64,000 nucleotides of DNA, from contig NZ_JAVHTY010000001.1 in assembly GCF_031085165.1 (NCBI RefSeq), forward strand, positions 124,001 to 188,000, read 5' to 3'. Below are positions 37,919 through 48,228 of the stretch, piece by piece; within the stretch, counting starts at the first letter, position 1, and the number at the start of each line of letters is the position of its first letter. The notes beneath the pieces were generated by a model. It was not told the origin of the DNA. It saw only the letters and a program-made list of their open reading frames with translations, and did not search any database. This stretch comes from Pseudomonas sp. 102515. Lineage in GTDB: Bacteria > Pseudomonadota > Gammaproteobacteria > Pseudomonadales > Pseudomonadaceae. A program made the position numbers and the translations under genes.

Positions 37919-38608
37919 ATGTTCACGATCCAGCACCTCGTCTCCGGCTACGGTCAGAGCCGCATCCTCCACGACCTCAGCCTGGACGTGGCGCAGAAGG
38001 AAATCGTCGCCGTCATGGGCCGCAACGGCATGGGCAAGAGCACCCTGTTCCGCAGCCTGATGGGCATCCTGCCGGCCTGGAGTGGCCACGTGGCGGTGGA
38101 CGGCCAGGACGTCTCGCGGCTGGAGACCCACCAGCGCGTCGAGCGCGGCATCGCCTATGTCCCTCAGGGGCGAATGATCTTTTCCCACATGACGGTGCTG
38201 GAAAACATCCAGACCGGCCTGCCGGCCTCGGCCCAAGGCAAGGTGCCCGACGATCTCTATGCGCTGTTCCCGGTGCTACACGAGATGCGCCTGCGCAAGG
38301 GAGGCAACCTCTCAGGCGGCCAGCAGCAACAACTGGCCATCGCCCGCGCCCTGGCCACCAATCCCAAGGTGCTGCTGCTGGACGAGCCGACCGAGGGCAT
38401 CCAGCCCTCGATCATCAAGGACATCGCCCGCACCCTGAAGGAGATCCGCGCCCTGCGTGACCTGACCATCGTGGTGTCAGAGCAGGTGCTGTCCTTCACC
38501 CTCGACATTGCCGACCGTTTTCTGGTGATCGAGAAGGGCCGCTTCGTGGTCGAGGAAACCCGCGACAAGGTCGACGAGGCCACCATCAGCCGCTACCTGT
38601 CGGTCTGA
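37919..38608 (+). CDS. urtE: Urea/amide ABC transporter ATPase UrtE
   Basis: A 229-residue LivF-type ATPase. Walker A GRNGMGKS is at 34-41, the GIAYVPQGRMIFSHMTVLENI segment is typical of the family, the signature is LSGGQQQQLAIARAL, and Walker B is VLLLDEPTEGIQPS. It begins 50 bp after urtD with GGGAGA upstream of ATG 37919. Last gene of the transporter operon; a REP-like element and a hairpin lie between it and the convergent M20 gene. Confidence 0.9.
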   Translation: MFTIQHLVSGYGQSRILHDLSLDVAQKEIVAVMGRNGMGKSTLFRSLMGILPAWSGHVAVDGQDVSRLETHQRVERGIAYVPQGRMIFSHMTVLENIQTGLPASAQGKVPDDLYALFPVLHEMRLRKGGNLSGGQQQQLAIARALATNPKVLLLDEPTEGIQPSIIKDIARTLKEIRALRDLTIVVSEQVLSFTLDIADRFLVIEKGRFVVEETRDKVDEATISRYLSV

Positions 38609-38654
38609 GAGCCTGTTCATCATCGCTGGTCCGTGAAAGCGCGCTATCCACATT

Positions 38655-38733
38655 GATCGCGGCCATGTCGGTGCGCCGTAGCGACTGCTCCTACAGTACG
38701 GATTGCCGTGTAGGAGCGGCCCATTGCCGCGAT
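38655..38733. repeat. REP/BIME-like palindromic element
   Basis: GCTCCTACA (38687-38695) and TGTAGGAGC (38709-38717) form a perfect inverted repeat. It is flanked outward by ATCGCGGCCAT and GCCGCGAT, the layout of paired Pseudomonas REP units with the common GTAGGAGC core. It lies between two convergent genes, the usual place. A partial further unit (GCCATGGCCGCGATAGCG) follows at about 38768-38785. Confidence 0.65.
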
Positions 38734-38811
38734 AGCCTAATGCCAGAGCGACCACCTCGGCGGACCGCCATGGCCGCGATAGCGAACGTCCGCCGTCCGC
38801 TTGCTGGTGGG

Positions 38812-38839
38812 GTGTTTCAGACGTTCGCTTCTGAAACAC
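38812..38839. terminator. Bidirectional terminator hairpin between urtE and the M20 gene
   Basis: A perfect 9-bp stem (GTGTTTCAG with CTGAAACAC, 10-nt loop) lies between the convergent ends at 38608 and 38856. No long T-tract follows, so confidence is moderate. Confidence 0.5.
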
Positions 38840-38855
38840 TTCATGAGAATATCCG

Positions 38856-40094
38856 TCAGGACGCCCGGGCCAGCACCGCGTGCAGCAGCACATTGGCACC
38901 CGCGGCCAGGTGCTCCTGCTGGGCATCCTCCAGCTCGTTGTGGCTGATGCCATCCTTGCAAGGCACGAAGATCATGGCGCTGGGCGCCACCGTGGCCAGG
39001 TAGACCGCGTCGTGGCCGGCGCCGCTGACCACGTCCATGCTGTCCAGGCCCAGGATGTCCGCTGCGCTGCGCACCAGCCCGATGCAGTCGGCAGCGAAGT
39101 GGCAGGGCTTGAAATAGACGACCTGTTCCACCGCGATCTGTAGGCGGGAATCGGCGGCCATCAGCGCCGCGCAGCCGTCCCGTAGCGCCTGGTCCATGGC
39201 GGACAGCACGGCGTCGTCGAGAGCGCGCAGATCCACGGAGAATTTCACCGTACCGGGGATGGTGTTGCGCGAGTTGGGCGACACCTGCATGAAGCCAACC
39301 GTGGCCCGCGCATGGGGGGCGTGATCGAGGGCGATCTGATTGATCCGCTGCACCAACTGGGCGGCTGCCAGCAGCGCATCGTGGCGCTGATTCATGGGCG
39401 TGGGACCGGCGTGGGCCTCCATGCCGGTTACGACCAGGTCGTACCAGCGCTGGCCGAGGGCACCGGGGACCACGCCGATGGTCAGGTCGTGGGCCTCGAG
39501 GACCGGTCCCTGCTCGATATGGGCTTCGAAATAGGCGTCGAACATCCCGTTGGGCACCTCACCGGGCGCCTGGCCACCGGCGTAGCCGATACGGGTCAGT
39601 TCCGCGCCTACGGTCAGTCCCTCGATGTCCTGTTGTGGGAGCACCTCGTTCAGGGCGAAGGCGCCGCTGAACACGCCGGAGCCCATCATGACCGGGACGA
39701 AGCGCGAGCCTTCCTCGTTGGTCCAGACCACCACTTCCAGGGGCGCGGCGGTGCGGATGCCCGCATCGTCCAGAGTGCGCAGCACCTCCAGGCCGGCGAG
39801 TACGCCGAAGTTGCCATCGAACTTGCCGCCAGTGGGCTGGGTATCGATATGGCTGCCCATGGCGATGGCCCGGCGCGTTGGGTCGCTGCCTTCACGGCGG
39901 GCGAAAATATTGCCGATGGCGTCCACGCGTACGCCTAACCCGGCTTCCCGGCACCAGGCCACGAAGAGATCACGGCCCTGGCGATCCAGGTCGGTCAGCG
40001 CCAGTCGGCAGACGCCACCCTTGGCGGTGCCGCCGATCTTGGCGAGGTGCATGAGAGATTGCCAGAGGCGGTCGGAGTTGATCTGCAGGGTCAT
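38856..40094 (-). CDS. M20-family Zn-dependent amidohydrolase (N-carbamoyl-amino acid hydrolase/allantoate amidohydrolase type)
   Basis: A 412-residue binuclear-zinc hydrolase. Metal ligands are visible at His82 (SHIDTQ), Asp93 (FDGNFG), Glu127-Glu128 (NEEGSRF), His192 (HIEQGP) and a late GAGHDA histidine. The family hydrolyses N-carbamoyl amino acids, beta-ureidopropionate or allantoate, releasing ammonia and CO2 or amines. The exact substrate cannot be told. It is the last gene of the IclR/ABC/amidase operon, 12 bp after the amidase, suggesting a two-step amide then ureido breakdown. Confidence 0.85.
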   Translation of the reverse strand: MTLQINSDRLWQSLMHLAKIGGTAKGGVCRLALTDLDRQGRDLFVAWCREAGLGVRVDAIGNIFARREGSDPTRRAIAMGSHIDTQPTGGKFDGNFGVLAGLEVLRTLDDAGIRTAAPLEVVVWTNEEGSRFVPVMMGSGVFSGAFALNEVLPQQDIEGLTVGAELTRIGYAGGQAPGEVPNGMFDAYFEAHIEQGPVLEAHDLTIGVVPGALGQRWYDLVVTGMEAHAGPTPMNQRHDALLAAAQLVQRINQIALDHAPHARATVGFMQVSPNSRNTIPGTVKFSVDLRALDDAVLSAMDQALRDGCAALMAADSRLQIAVEQVVYFKPCHFAADCIGLVRSAADILGLDSMDVVSGAGHDAVYLATVAPSAMIFVPCKDGISHNELEDAQQEHLAAGANVLLHAVLARAS

Positions 40095-40106
40095 GGGTAG
40101 CTCCAG

Positions 40107-41282
40107 TCAGGACAGACGCTGGCCGGTCAGGCGACGGGCCAGGGCAATGAGGGAGAGATCGCTGCCGCGAGGGCCGATCAGCGATAGCCCCAGGGGCGCG
40201 CCATCGATGTGCAACAGTGGCAAGGAGAGCTGGGGGCAGCCGGACAGCACCGACAGACAGAGCAGGCGGATGGACAGGTCGCGATAGTCCTCCAGCGCTT
40301 CCTCCGAGGTGCTCAGCAGCGGCGCGACATCGGGCATGGTCGGCAGCAGCAGTACGCCGTCCCGGCCGAGCAGCGCCTGGAAGCGTTCTGTGAAGTCCTG
40401 CGCCGTCTGCCTGGCGGACGCGACCTGGCCGTCGTCGAGGGTCTGGGCCCAGGCCACGCGCTCCTTCACGCCCGGCCCGAGCTGGACCGGGTAGCGGGAC
40501 AGGAAGTCGCCCTGGTTTTCCCACACCTCGCGGCCCTGGATGTGGCGGAACGCCCAGTAGAGCTCGTCCAGGGGCAGCACCGCGCCCTTGACCGGGGTCG
40601 GCAGCAGTTCTAGTTCGTCCAGCAGGGCGCGGGTGGCCTCCCGCACGGCAGGGGTGACCAGTGCGAGCAGGTCAGTGGCCAGCAGCAAGCGCGGCAGCGC
40701 CGGTAAGGGGGTGGGGTCCGCGTCGAGCAGGATCTCGCCGACCCGGGCGAAGGTGTTCAGATCGCGGGCGAACCAACCGCAGGTATCGAAGCTGTGGGCC
40801 AGCGGCATGCAGCCATCCAGGCTGATACGGTCGTGGGTGGGGCGCAACCCGATCAGCCCGCAGTGGCTGGCCGGCGCCCGTACCGATCCGCCGGTGTCGG
40901 TGCCAAGGGCGAAGTCGCACAGGCCGTTGGATACCGCCGAGGCCGAGCCGGAACTGGAGCCACCGGGAATCCGCAGGGGCACGGTGCCGTTGCGTGGCGT
41001 GCCAAAGTGGGCATTCTTGCCGGTCATGGAAAAGGCCAGCTCATCGGTGATGACCTTGCCGGTGAAGCGGGCACCGGCCTCGAGCGACTGCCGGACGACC
41101 GGGGCATGACTGGACTTGAGTCCGGACGCAGCCAGCTTGTGCGGATTGCCACAGCCGGTGGGATAGCCGGCGACGTCGAAGAGGTCCTTGACGGCGAAGC
41201 TCAGGCCGCCGAGAGGGCCGTTGTCCGCGTGGGGGACGGGACTGTCGGGGTAGGGCAGGTAGCAGTGCGCGTGGGCGTTCAT
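40107..41282 (-). CDS. Amidase-signature-family amidase
   Basis: A 391-residue AS-family amidase. The catalytic lysine is Lys32 (FAVKDLFDVAG), the cis-serine lies in PGGSSSGS (about 106-113), and the nucleophile is Ser133 (GTDTGGSVRAP). It is shorter than many AS amidases (450-500), mainly in the N-terminal part. The start is set at ATG 41282 (MNAHAHCYLP). The upstream frame stays open but encodes no family sequence. It lies between the ABC ATPase genes and the M20 hydrolase. An AtzE-like role on a ureido or biuret-type compound is possible but unproven. Confidence 0.85.
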   Translation of the reverse strand: MNAHAHCYLPYPDSPVPHADNGPLGGLSFAVKDLFDVAGYPTGCGNPHKLAASGLKSSHAPVVRQSLEAGARFTGKVITDELAFSMTGKNAHFGTPRNGTVPLRIPGGSSSGSASAVSNGLCDFALGTDTGGSVRAPASHCGLIGLRPTHDRISLDGCMPLAHSFDTCGWFARDLNTFARVGEILLDADPTPLPALPRLLLATDLLALVTPAVREATRALLDELELLPTPVKGAVLPLDELYWAFRHIQGREVWENQGDFLSRYPVQLGPGVKERVAWAQTLDDGQVASARQTAQDFTERFQALLGRDGVLLLPTMPDVAPLLSTSEEALEDYRDLSIRLLCLSVLSGCPQLSLPLLHIDGAPLGLSLIGPRGSDLSLIALARRLTGQRLS

Positions 41283-41313
41283 TGGGGGCTCCGCAGGAGT
41301 TCGAAAGGGCGAT

Positions 41314-42301
41314 TCAGTGAGGGGCGCTAGGCGGAGCGGTCTGCGCCAGTTGCCAGCAGGCCGCGCGGTGGCCGTGGCCGAGCGGGGTCGCCTCCGGCAC
41401 CATTTGGTGGCAGTGTTCCTTGGCCAGTCCGCAGCGTTCGGCGAAGGCACAGCCCGACGGCAAGCGGGACAGGTCCGGCGGGGCGCCGCCGATGCTGTCC
41501 AGGCGCTTGCCCTTCTGCAAGGCACCCTCGCTGCGGCTTTTCAGTAGCGCCTGGGTGTAGGGATGGCGGGGTTGGGTGAGCAGCACGGCTGCCGGGCCTT
41601 CCTCGACGATGCGGCCGGCGTACATCACCGCCATGCGGTCGGCGACTTCCGCGGCGGCGCCGATGTCATGGGTGACGAAGACGATGGACAGGCCCAGCTC
41701 GCGTTGCAGCTCGCGCAGCAACAGTAGGATCTGGATCTGTACCGTGGCGTCGAGCGCCGTGGTCGGCTCGTCGGCCAGCAGCACCTGCGGATTGCAGGCC
41801 AGGGCCAGGGCGATCATGGCGCGCTGGCGCATGCCGCCGGACATCTCATGGGGGAAGGCGTCGAGGCGACGTTCCGGGCTTGGGATGCGCACTCGTTCGA
41901 ACAACTGCAGGGCCCGCGACCGGGCCTCGGCCTTGCTCAGCCCCTCGTGGCGGCGGATGGCCTCGCTGATCTGCTGGCCAAGGGTGTAGACCGGGTCGAG
42001 GGCCAGCAGCGGCTCCTGGAAGATCATGGCGACGCGCTTGCCGCGCAACTGGGTCAGCGCCTTGGACGACAGCGCCAGCACATCTTCCCCGGCGATCTGC
42101 AGGCCGCCGGCATAGCGCGTGGTCTTTTCCGGATGCAGCCGCATCAGGGCGCGCAGCGTCACACTCTTGCCAGAGCCGGACTCGCCGATCAGCGCCAATA
42201 CCTCACCCTGGCCGACCTCCAGGGACACCCCGTTGACCGCCTGGATGCGCTTGCCCGGCGGGTGGAACTCCACGTGCAGGTCACGCAGTTGGATGAGGGC
42301 T

Positions 42302-42309
<8 letters not shown>
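41314..42309 (-). CDS. Peptide/amide ABC transporter ATPase, OppD/DppD type
   Basis: A 331-residue ATPase. Walker A GESGSGKS is at 42-49, the signature is MSGGMRQRAMIALAL, Walker B is VLLADEPTTALD, and the C-terminal oligopeptide-transporter extension has Cys-rich GCAFAERCGLAKEHC. It overlaps the OppF-type gene by 8 bp. It powers a solute importer with the DppB/DppC permeases and the family-5 binding protein upstream. Confidence 0.9.
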
Positions 42310-43371
<1,062 letters not shown>

Positions 43372-43375
<4 letters not shown>

Positions 43376-44265
43376 TGCTTGACCTCCATGGCCGAACGCA
43401 GGCCATCGGCGAGCATGTTGAAGGACACCGAGGTGATGAAGATCAGCAGGCCGGGCAGGGCGGCGACCCAGGGCTGGCTGTAGATGGCGGTGCGCAGGGT
43501 ATTGAGCATCAGCCCCCATTCGGGCTCGGGCGGCTTGACGCCGAGGCCGAGGAACGACAGCCCCGAGGCCAGGATCATCGACACCGAGATCAGGCTGGTG
43601 GCATAGACGAAGATGGGCCCTATCACGTTGCCCAGCACGTGCTTGCGCACGATCAGCAGGGCCGAAGCGCCACTGGCCCGCGCCGCGTCCACGTAGTCGC
43701 TGCGCCGCACCGCGGTGGTCACGCTCTCGGCGATGCGGGCGATCTGCGGCACGAAGACGATGGTCAGGGATACCAGCGCATTGGTGATGCCCGCCCCCAG
43801 GGCCCCGGACAGGGCGATGGCCAGCAGCACCGAGGGGAAGGCGTAGAGCACGTCGATGCAGCGCATGATGACCGTGTTCAGCCAGCCACCGGCGTAGCCG
43901 GCGACGATGCCGAGGGTGCCGCCGAGGACGAAGGCCAGGATCACCGGGGCGATGCCCATGAATAGCGACAACCGGGCGCCCAGAATCAGCCGCGAGAGCA
44001 GATCCCGCCCGAGTTCGTCACCGCCCAGCGGCAGCCCCGGCGTGCCGATGGGCTTCAGCCGCTTGAGCATCGAGGTGGCGAAGGGATCGTGCGGCATGAT
44101 CCAGGGGGCGAACACTGCCATGAGGATCAGCAGCAGGATTATGCTGGCCGAGACCATCGCCAGCGGATTGCGCACCAGCCGGTGCAGCACGTTGGCGAGG
44201 TGGCTGCGCGAGCGCGTGACGCCGGACGCGGAGGAGGTGAGGGACGTCTGGATGGCGGCGGTCAT
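43372..44265 (-). CDS. Peptide/amide ABC transporter permease, DppC type
   Basis: A 297-residue permease. The N-terminal OppC_N segment is ASIILLLILMAVFAPWIMPHDPFATSMLKRL. The main domain has a coupling loop DAARASGASALLIVRKHVLGNVIGPI near 192-217, with about six membrane helices. It starts 1 bp beyond the DppB-type stop. Confidence 0.9.
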
Positions 44266-44266
44266 G

Positions 44267-45220
44267 TCAGCCTCGTTCGATACGGGGGTCGAGGACGGTC
44301 TGCAGCATGTCGACCAGGAGATTGAGCAGCACGAAAAACAGCGCCAGGATCAGGATCGAACCCTGCAGCAGCGGCAGGTCGCGCTGGAAGATCGCCTGGT
44401 TGAGTAGGAAACCGGTACCGGGCCAGGCGAACACCGTCTCGATCAGGATCGAGCCGCCCAGCAGGTAACCCAGTTGCAGACCTACCACCGCTAGGGCGGT
44501 GGGCGCGCAGTTCTTCACCACGTGGCGCAGTACCCCGCCTTCGCTCAGACCACGGGCGCGCAGGCCGATGACGAATTCCTGCGCCAGGGTGTCGGCCACC
44601 AGGGCCCGCACGGTACGGGCGACGATGCCCATGGGGATGAAGGACATGGTCACCGCCGGCAGGATCAGGTACTGGACGTGGGCCCAGTCCCAGCGCCAGT
44701 CGCTGGAGCCGCCCGGTCCGGCGCCGGTTGCCGGCAGCCACATCAGCTGGGCGGAAAAGACGATGACCAGCACCATGCCCAGCCAGTAGTTGGGCAGGCT
44801 CACGCCGACGACCGACACCAACGAGGCGAGGCGATCGGCCCAGGAATTGCGGAAGTAGCCGGCGACGAAGCCAAACAGGGAACCCAGGCTGAGGCCGATC
44901 AGGCTGGCGAGGAGGGCGATCATCAGGGTGTTGCCAACCGCCTTCAGGACCTCGCTGGTCACCGGTCGGCTGGTGGCGATGGAGGTGCCCAGGTCGCCGT
45001 GCAGGGCCCGCCACACCCAGCGCAGGAATTGCTCCGGCAGCGGTCGATCAAAGCCGTAGACCCTCATCATCTGCCGCTGCAGCTCGGCCGAGGCATCGGC
45101 GGGCAGGATGGACACCAGCGGATCGCCCGGCGCGATGTGTACCAGCATGAAACAGAGGAAGGCCACCCCAAGCATGATGGGTAGCGCATAGAGCAGACGG
45201 CGAAGCAGATAGCCGATCAT
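44267..45220 (-). CDS. Peptide/amide ABC transporter permease, DppB type
   Basis: A 317-residue permease. It begins MIGYLLRRLLYALPIMLGVAFLCFMLVHIAPGDP, the standard DppB opening. The coupling loop GLSEGGVLRHVVKNCAPTALAVVGLQLGYLLGGSILIETVFAWPG is near 228-272. It is separated from the binding-protein gene by 82 bp containing a small stable hairpin. Confidence 0.9.
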   Translation of the reverse strand: MIGYLLRRLLYALPIMLGVAFLCFMLVHIAPGDPLVSILPADASAELQRQMMRVYGFDRPLPEQFLRWVWRALHGDLGTSIATSRPVTSEVLKAVGNTLMIALLASLIGLSLGSLFGFVAGYFRNSWADRLASLVSVVGVSLPNYWLGMVLVIVFSAQLMWLPATGAGPGGSSDWRWDWAHVQYLILPAVTMSFIPMGIVARTVRALVADTLAQEFVIGLRARGLSEGGVLRHVVKNCAPTALAVVGLQLGYLLGGSILIETVFAWPGTGFLLNQAIFQRDLPLLQGSILILALFFVLLNLLVDMLQTVLDPRIERG

Positions 45221-45276
45221 GGTGGTAAGCCTCCGGGACTGTGCCTGCTGGAGTCCGTGCCGAAAACGAGGGTGAT

Positions 45277-45290
45277 CGCCCCGAAGGGCG
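45277..45290 (-). promoter_or_regulatory. UUCG-tetraloop hairpin between binding protein and permease genes
   Basis: On the minus strand CGCCC-TTCG-GGGCG forms a 5-bp stem capped by the extra-stable cUUCGg tetraloop, 13 bp after the binding-protein stop. It probably protects the upstream message or causes partial termination, giving more binding protein than permease. Confidence 0.5.
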
Positions 45291-45302
45291 GGTCGATCGA
45301 CC

Positions 45303-46976
45303 TCAATCCATGGTCATGGTGGCGATGTCTATGAACCAGCTCCTGGGTTGCACCACGTGCCCGATCTTCGGCGAGAGGGCCCGCGGGCCGACGTCATGGG
45401 CGACGAACAGGAAGGGCGCCTCGTCGACGATGTTGGCGTGCAGCGCGCCCAGGGCCTGGTTGCGCGTCTGTTCATCGAAGGCGGTGCGCGCCTTGGCGAT
45501 GAGCTGGTCGGTCTGCTCGCTGGTGTAGTAGCCCCAATTGTTGGAGACCGGCGGCAGGGCCTTGCTGCTGACGAAGCGCACCATGGCGAAGAAGGGATCC
45601 ATGGTCGCCGCGCTGACATTGGTGGCGTCCGCCCCATGCGCCGCCGGGTCCTTGGCACCGAGGCGCCAAGTGGAATACAGGGTGTTCCATTCCAGCACGT
45701 CGAACTGGACATCGAAGAAGCACTGCTTGAGGTTTTCCTGGATGTACTCGTTCATCGGCAGCGGCTGCATCTGACCGGAGCCTGAGGCGGAGGTCTGCAC
45801 CTTGATCTTGGCCGGGTGGTCGGCGGAGTAGCCGGCGTCGGCCATGAGCTTCTGCGCCGCGGCCACGTCGTAGCGGACCTGGAAGCCGGGCGAGCCCCGC
45901 CAGGGATCGCCCGGCTCCACCACGCCGGTCGCCGGCTCCATCTGCCCGCTGAGCAGGGTCTTGAGTTCGTCGCGATTCACGCAGAGGTTCGCCGCCTGAC
46001 GCACGCGCTTGTCATGGAACGGCGACTGCGGCAGCAGGGAGAACTGCCAGGGCCAGAGATGCGGCTGCAGGTTGGAATAGATCTTGTAGCCACGCGCCTT
46101 GATGGTGTCGAGGGCATCCGGCGCCGGCGCTTCGATCCAGTCCACCTGGCCGGACAGCAGGGCGGCGGTACGGGCGCTGGCTTCCGGCAAGGGCAAGAGC
46201 ACCACATGCTCGATGCGTGGGCGGCGCTTGGGATCCCAATAGGCGGGGTTGGCGGCCAGCTCCAGACGCTCGCGCGGGACGAACTTGGCCATCTTGAACG
46301 GGCCGGTGCCGGAGGCGTCAGCGGCGAAGGCCGTCCAGGCCTGCTGGGCGCGTTGCGCCGGATCGGTCAAGGCGGCCGGCACGGCGTCGAACTTGGCCTG
46401 CCAGTGGGTCGGCGAGGCCATGAACAGGTTCGTCAGGTTGTAGGGCAGGAAGGAATCCGGCTCGGCGGTGGTGAGTACGACGGTATAGGGGTCAATCACC
46501 CGGGCGGACCTCAGGGTCGGCATGCGCGAGGCCGTGACGCCGATCTGCGAGGGATCGTATTGCGGCGCCGCCTTGTTCAGCACCTTGTCGACGTTCCACA
46601 CCACCGCCTTGGCATCGAAGGGTGAGCCATCGTGGAAGGTGACGCCCTGGCGCAGCTTGAAGATCCACTTGGTGTGGTCGCTCGGATCGATCGACCAGGA
46701 TTCCGCCAGGTCGGGAATGAGCACACTGGGTTTGTCCGCCGCGCTGAGGTCCCACTGGGTCAGGCTATCGTAGAGGGTGATGCCGGTGAAGCGATTACCT
46801 TCGTAACCCTGATCCGGCTGGCCCAGGGTACGTGGGATGTCGCCGGCGGTCATGGCGATGCGCAGGGTCTTCTCCTGCGCCTCAGCCAGACCGCTGCTGC
46901 CCAGGGCACAGGCCAGGGCGAGGGTCAGACCGGCAAGCCGGGCAATCGGCGCGGAACGGTTCGTGTCATCGCTCAT
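45303..46976 (-). CDS. ABC transporter periplasmic binding protein, family 5 (peptide/opine/amide type)
   Basis: A 557-residue family-5 solute-binding protein. The signal peptide ends about residue 33 (GLAEAQ). The typical core includes GITLYDSLTQWD, PDLAESWSIDPSDHTKWIFKLRQGVTFHDGSPFDAKAVVWNVDKVLN and the late DKRVRQAANLCVNRDEL. First gene of a six-gene minus-strand operon, 29 bp downstream of the predicted start of a consensus sigma54 promoter. The accompanying amidase and M20 hydrolase suggest an amide or ureido ligand rather than peptides. Confidence 0.9.
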   Translation of the reverse strand: MSDDTNRSAPIARLAGLTLALACALGSSGLAEAQEKTLRIAMTAGDIPRTLGQPDQGYEGNRFTGITLYDSLTQWDLSAADKPSVLIPDLAESWSIDPSDHTKWIFKLRQGVTFHDGSPFDAKAVVWNVDKVLNKAAPQYDPSQIGVTASRMPTLRSARVIDPYTVVLTTAEPDSFLPYNLTNLFMASPTHWQAKFDAVPAALTDPAQRAQQAWTAFAADASGTGPFKMAKFVPRERLELAANPAYWDPKRRPRIEHVVLLPLPEASARTAALLSGQVDWIEAPAPDALDTIKARGYKIYSNLQPHLWPWQFSLLPQSPFHDKRVRQAANLCVNRDELKTLLSGQMEPATGVVEPGDPWRGSPGFQVRYDVAAAQKLMADAGYSADHPAKIKVQTSASGSGQMQPLPMNEYIQENLKQCFFDVQFDVLEWNTLYSTWRLGAKDPAAHGADATNVSAATMDPFFAMVRFVSSKALPPVSNNWGYYTSEQTDQLIAKARTAFDEQTRNQALGALHANIVDEAPFLFVAHDVGPRALSPKIGHVVQPRSWFIDIATMTMD

Positions 46977-47015
46977 CTGTATCCCTCATTGGTTTAAGTT
47001 GGCTGAGGGTAAAAA

Positions 47016-47031
47016 AGCAACGCACGTGCCA
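47016..47031 (-). promoter_or_regulatory. Consensus sigma54 promoter for the ABC/amidase/M20 operon
   Basis: On the minus strand TGGCACG-TGCG-TTGCT matches the sigma54 consensus TGGCACG-N4-TTGCW at every fixed position. Predicted start near 47005, leaving a leader of about 29 nt before ATG 46976. It implies nitrogen-limitation (NtrC-type) or another enhancer-binding activator. Confidence 0.8.
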
Positions 47032-47059
47032 ATCGATAGATCGGTATCGATTATCGATT
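47031..47059. promoter_or_regulatory. AATCGATA/TATCGATT repeat abutting the sigma54 promoter
   Basis: An 8-bp inverted repeat (47031-47038 and 47052-47059) with a further TATCGAT between the arms (47045-47051). It lies directly upstream of, and touching, the -24 element. It is the best candidate operator for the IclR protein encoded next door. Confidence 0.5.
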
Positions 47060-47179
47060 CAATTTGGGAGTTGCCTGTGGCTGGACGGCGGGCCAGGCCT
47101 TCCGTAGGACCAACCGGGCGCACGTCCCGCCGGCCTGGCCCCAGTCAAAACGGTGCGCAGACCCGCGGACCGTGCGCCC

Positions 47180-47971
47180 TTAGTGCGCGAGGGACTCGGA
47201 AATGCTGCGGGCGCAGTCGCGCACCAGGGGCGCGAGGCGCTGCGTCGCCTCTTCCAGGGTCCAGCGGCTGGTCGGCGGCGACAGGTGCACGGCGCCTGCC
47301 GGCACGCCGTGCCGGTCGACGATGGGAGCGGCGATGCCCATGTCGCCAGGGAACAACTCTTCGCAATTGATGGCGTAGCCCAGGTGGCGAGCGGTCTGAA
47401 TACGGGTGAGGATGGCCTCGACATCGGTCAGGGTGCTGGGGGTGCGGGCCTCGCGCGACCCGACGGCCAGCATTGTTCGTACTTCGGCGTCGTCCAGGCA
47501 CCCTAGATAGGCTCGTCCGGAACTCGTGCAGTACATGGGAATGCGCATCCCCACTGGCGTGAGCACGGGGATGGTCTGGGTCGTCATGATCTGGGCGATG
47601 TAGACCATGCTCTGGTCGACCGGCTCGGTAAGGCTGGCGGTCTCGCCGGAGGCCTGGGCGAGCTGGGCTAGGTAGGGATGCGCCAGCCGCACTAGGGAAT
47701 GACCCGCCAGGTAGTTGAACCCTAGTTCGATGACCTTCGGCAGCAGCCGAAAGCGCCGGGTACGGGTATCCCGACCGACGTAGCCCAGCACTTCGAGAGT
47801 GTGCACGGCGCGCTGCGCGGAGGCTTTGTTCATGTCGGTCAGGCGCGCAATCTCGCCGAGCGTCAGGGTGCGCTGCGCCATGAAGGTCTGCAGGACCTGC
47901 AAGCCTTTGCCCAGGGATTGGTTGAATAGTGGGTCGGAGGGGGTGCGCGGGGTGGAGTCTTCTGCACTCAT
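47180..47971 (-). CDS. IclR-family transcriptional regulator
   Basis: A 263-residue IclR-type regulator. The N-terminal winged HTH is LTLGEIARLTDMNKASAQRAVHTLEVLGYV at about 36-65. The C-terminal effector domain (VLTPVGMRIPMYCTSSGRAYLG, CEELFPGDMGIAAPIVD) is typical. ATG 47971 (MSAEDSTPR) is chosen; the frame continues 39 codons upstream without family support. It lies upstream of and in the same direction as the ABC operon, with 203 bp between, and is divergent from fmdA. It is a candidate regulator of either. Confidence 0.87.
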   Translation of the reverse strand: MSAEDSTPRTPSDPLFNQSLGKGLQVLQTFMAQRTLTLGEIARLTDMNKASAQRAVHTLEVLGYVGRDTRTRRFRLLPKVIELGFNYLAGHSLVRLAHPYLAQLAQASGETASLTEPVDQSMVYIAQIMTTQTIPVLTPVGMRIPMYCTSSGRAYLGCLDDAEVRTMLAVGSREARTPSTLTDVEAILTRIQTARHLGYAINCEELFPGDMGIAAPIVDRHGVPAGAVHLSPPTSRWTLEEATQRLAPLVRDCARSISESLAH

Positions 47972-48120
47972 CGACGGGGTCCAGGCATGAGCGGGTTGCA
48001 CCAACCTCGGGTTGGCGATGAGGGCCGGCGGGGCGCCGCCGGTGAACTGTAGCGCACTCACCGATCCGAAGGGCGTGGCCACCTGCAACCTGCAGATGCG
48101 GGGCTCCTTGAGACGGTCGC

Positions 48121-48142
48121 TACGTCATCCAACGTATTTCCC
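48121..48142 (+). promoter_or_regulatory. Shared box TACGTCATCC-N2-CGTAT (fmdA copy)
   Basis: Starts 108 bp before the fmdA ATG and matches 18 of 22 positions of the box 115 bp before urtA (33596-33617). Only one complete half-site is obvious here, against three at urtA. See the finding on the shared regulon. Confidence 0.6.
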
Positions 48143-48228
48143 CCTTTTGTCCTTACATCAAGACTAGCCCCCGGCACCCACCCCGGCCTCGATGCGCGGG
48201 CTACCCACCAGGTCCAAGGAGCTTCGTC

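Noticed and set aside
47090-47141. 10-bp inverted repeat GGGCCAGGCC/GGCCTGGCCC downstream of the IclR gene
   Set aside because: The 32-nt loop and lack of a T-tract make it a poor terminator; GC-rich palindromes are common here.
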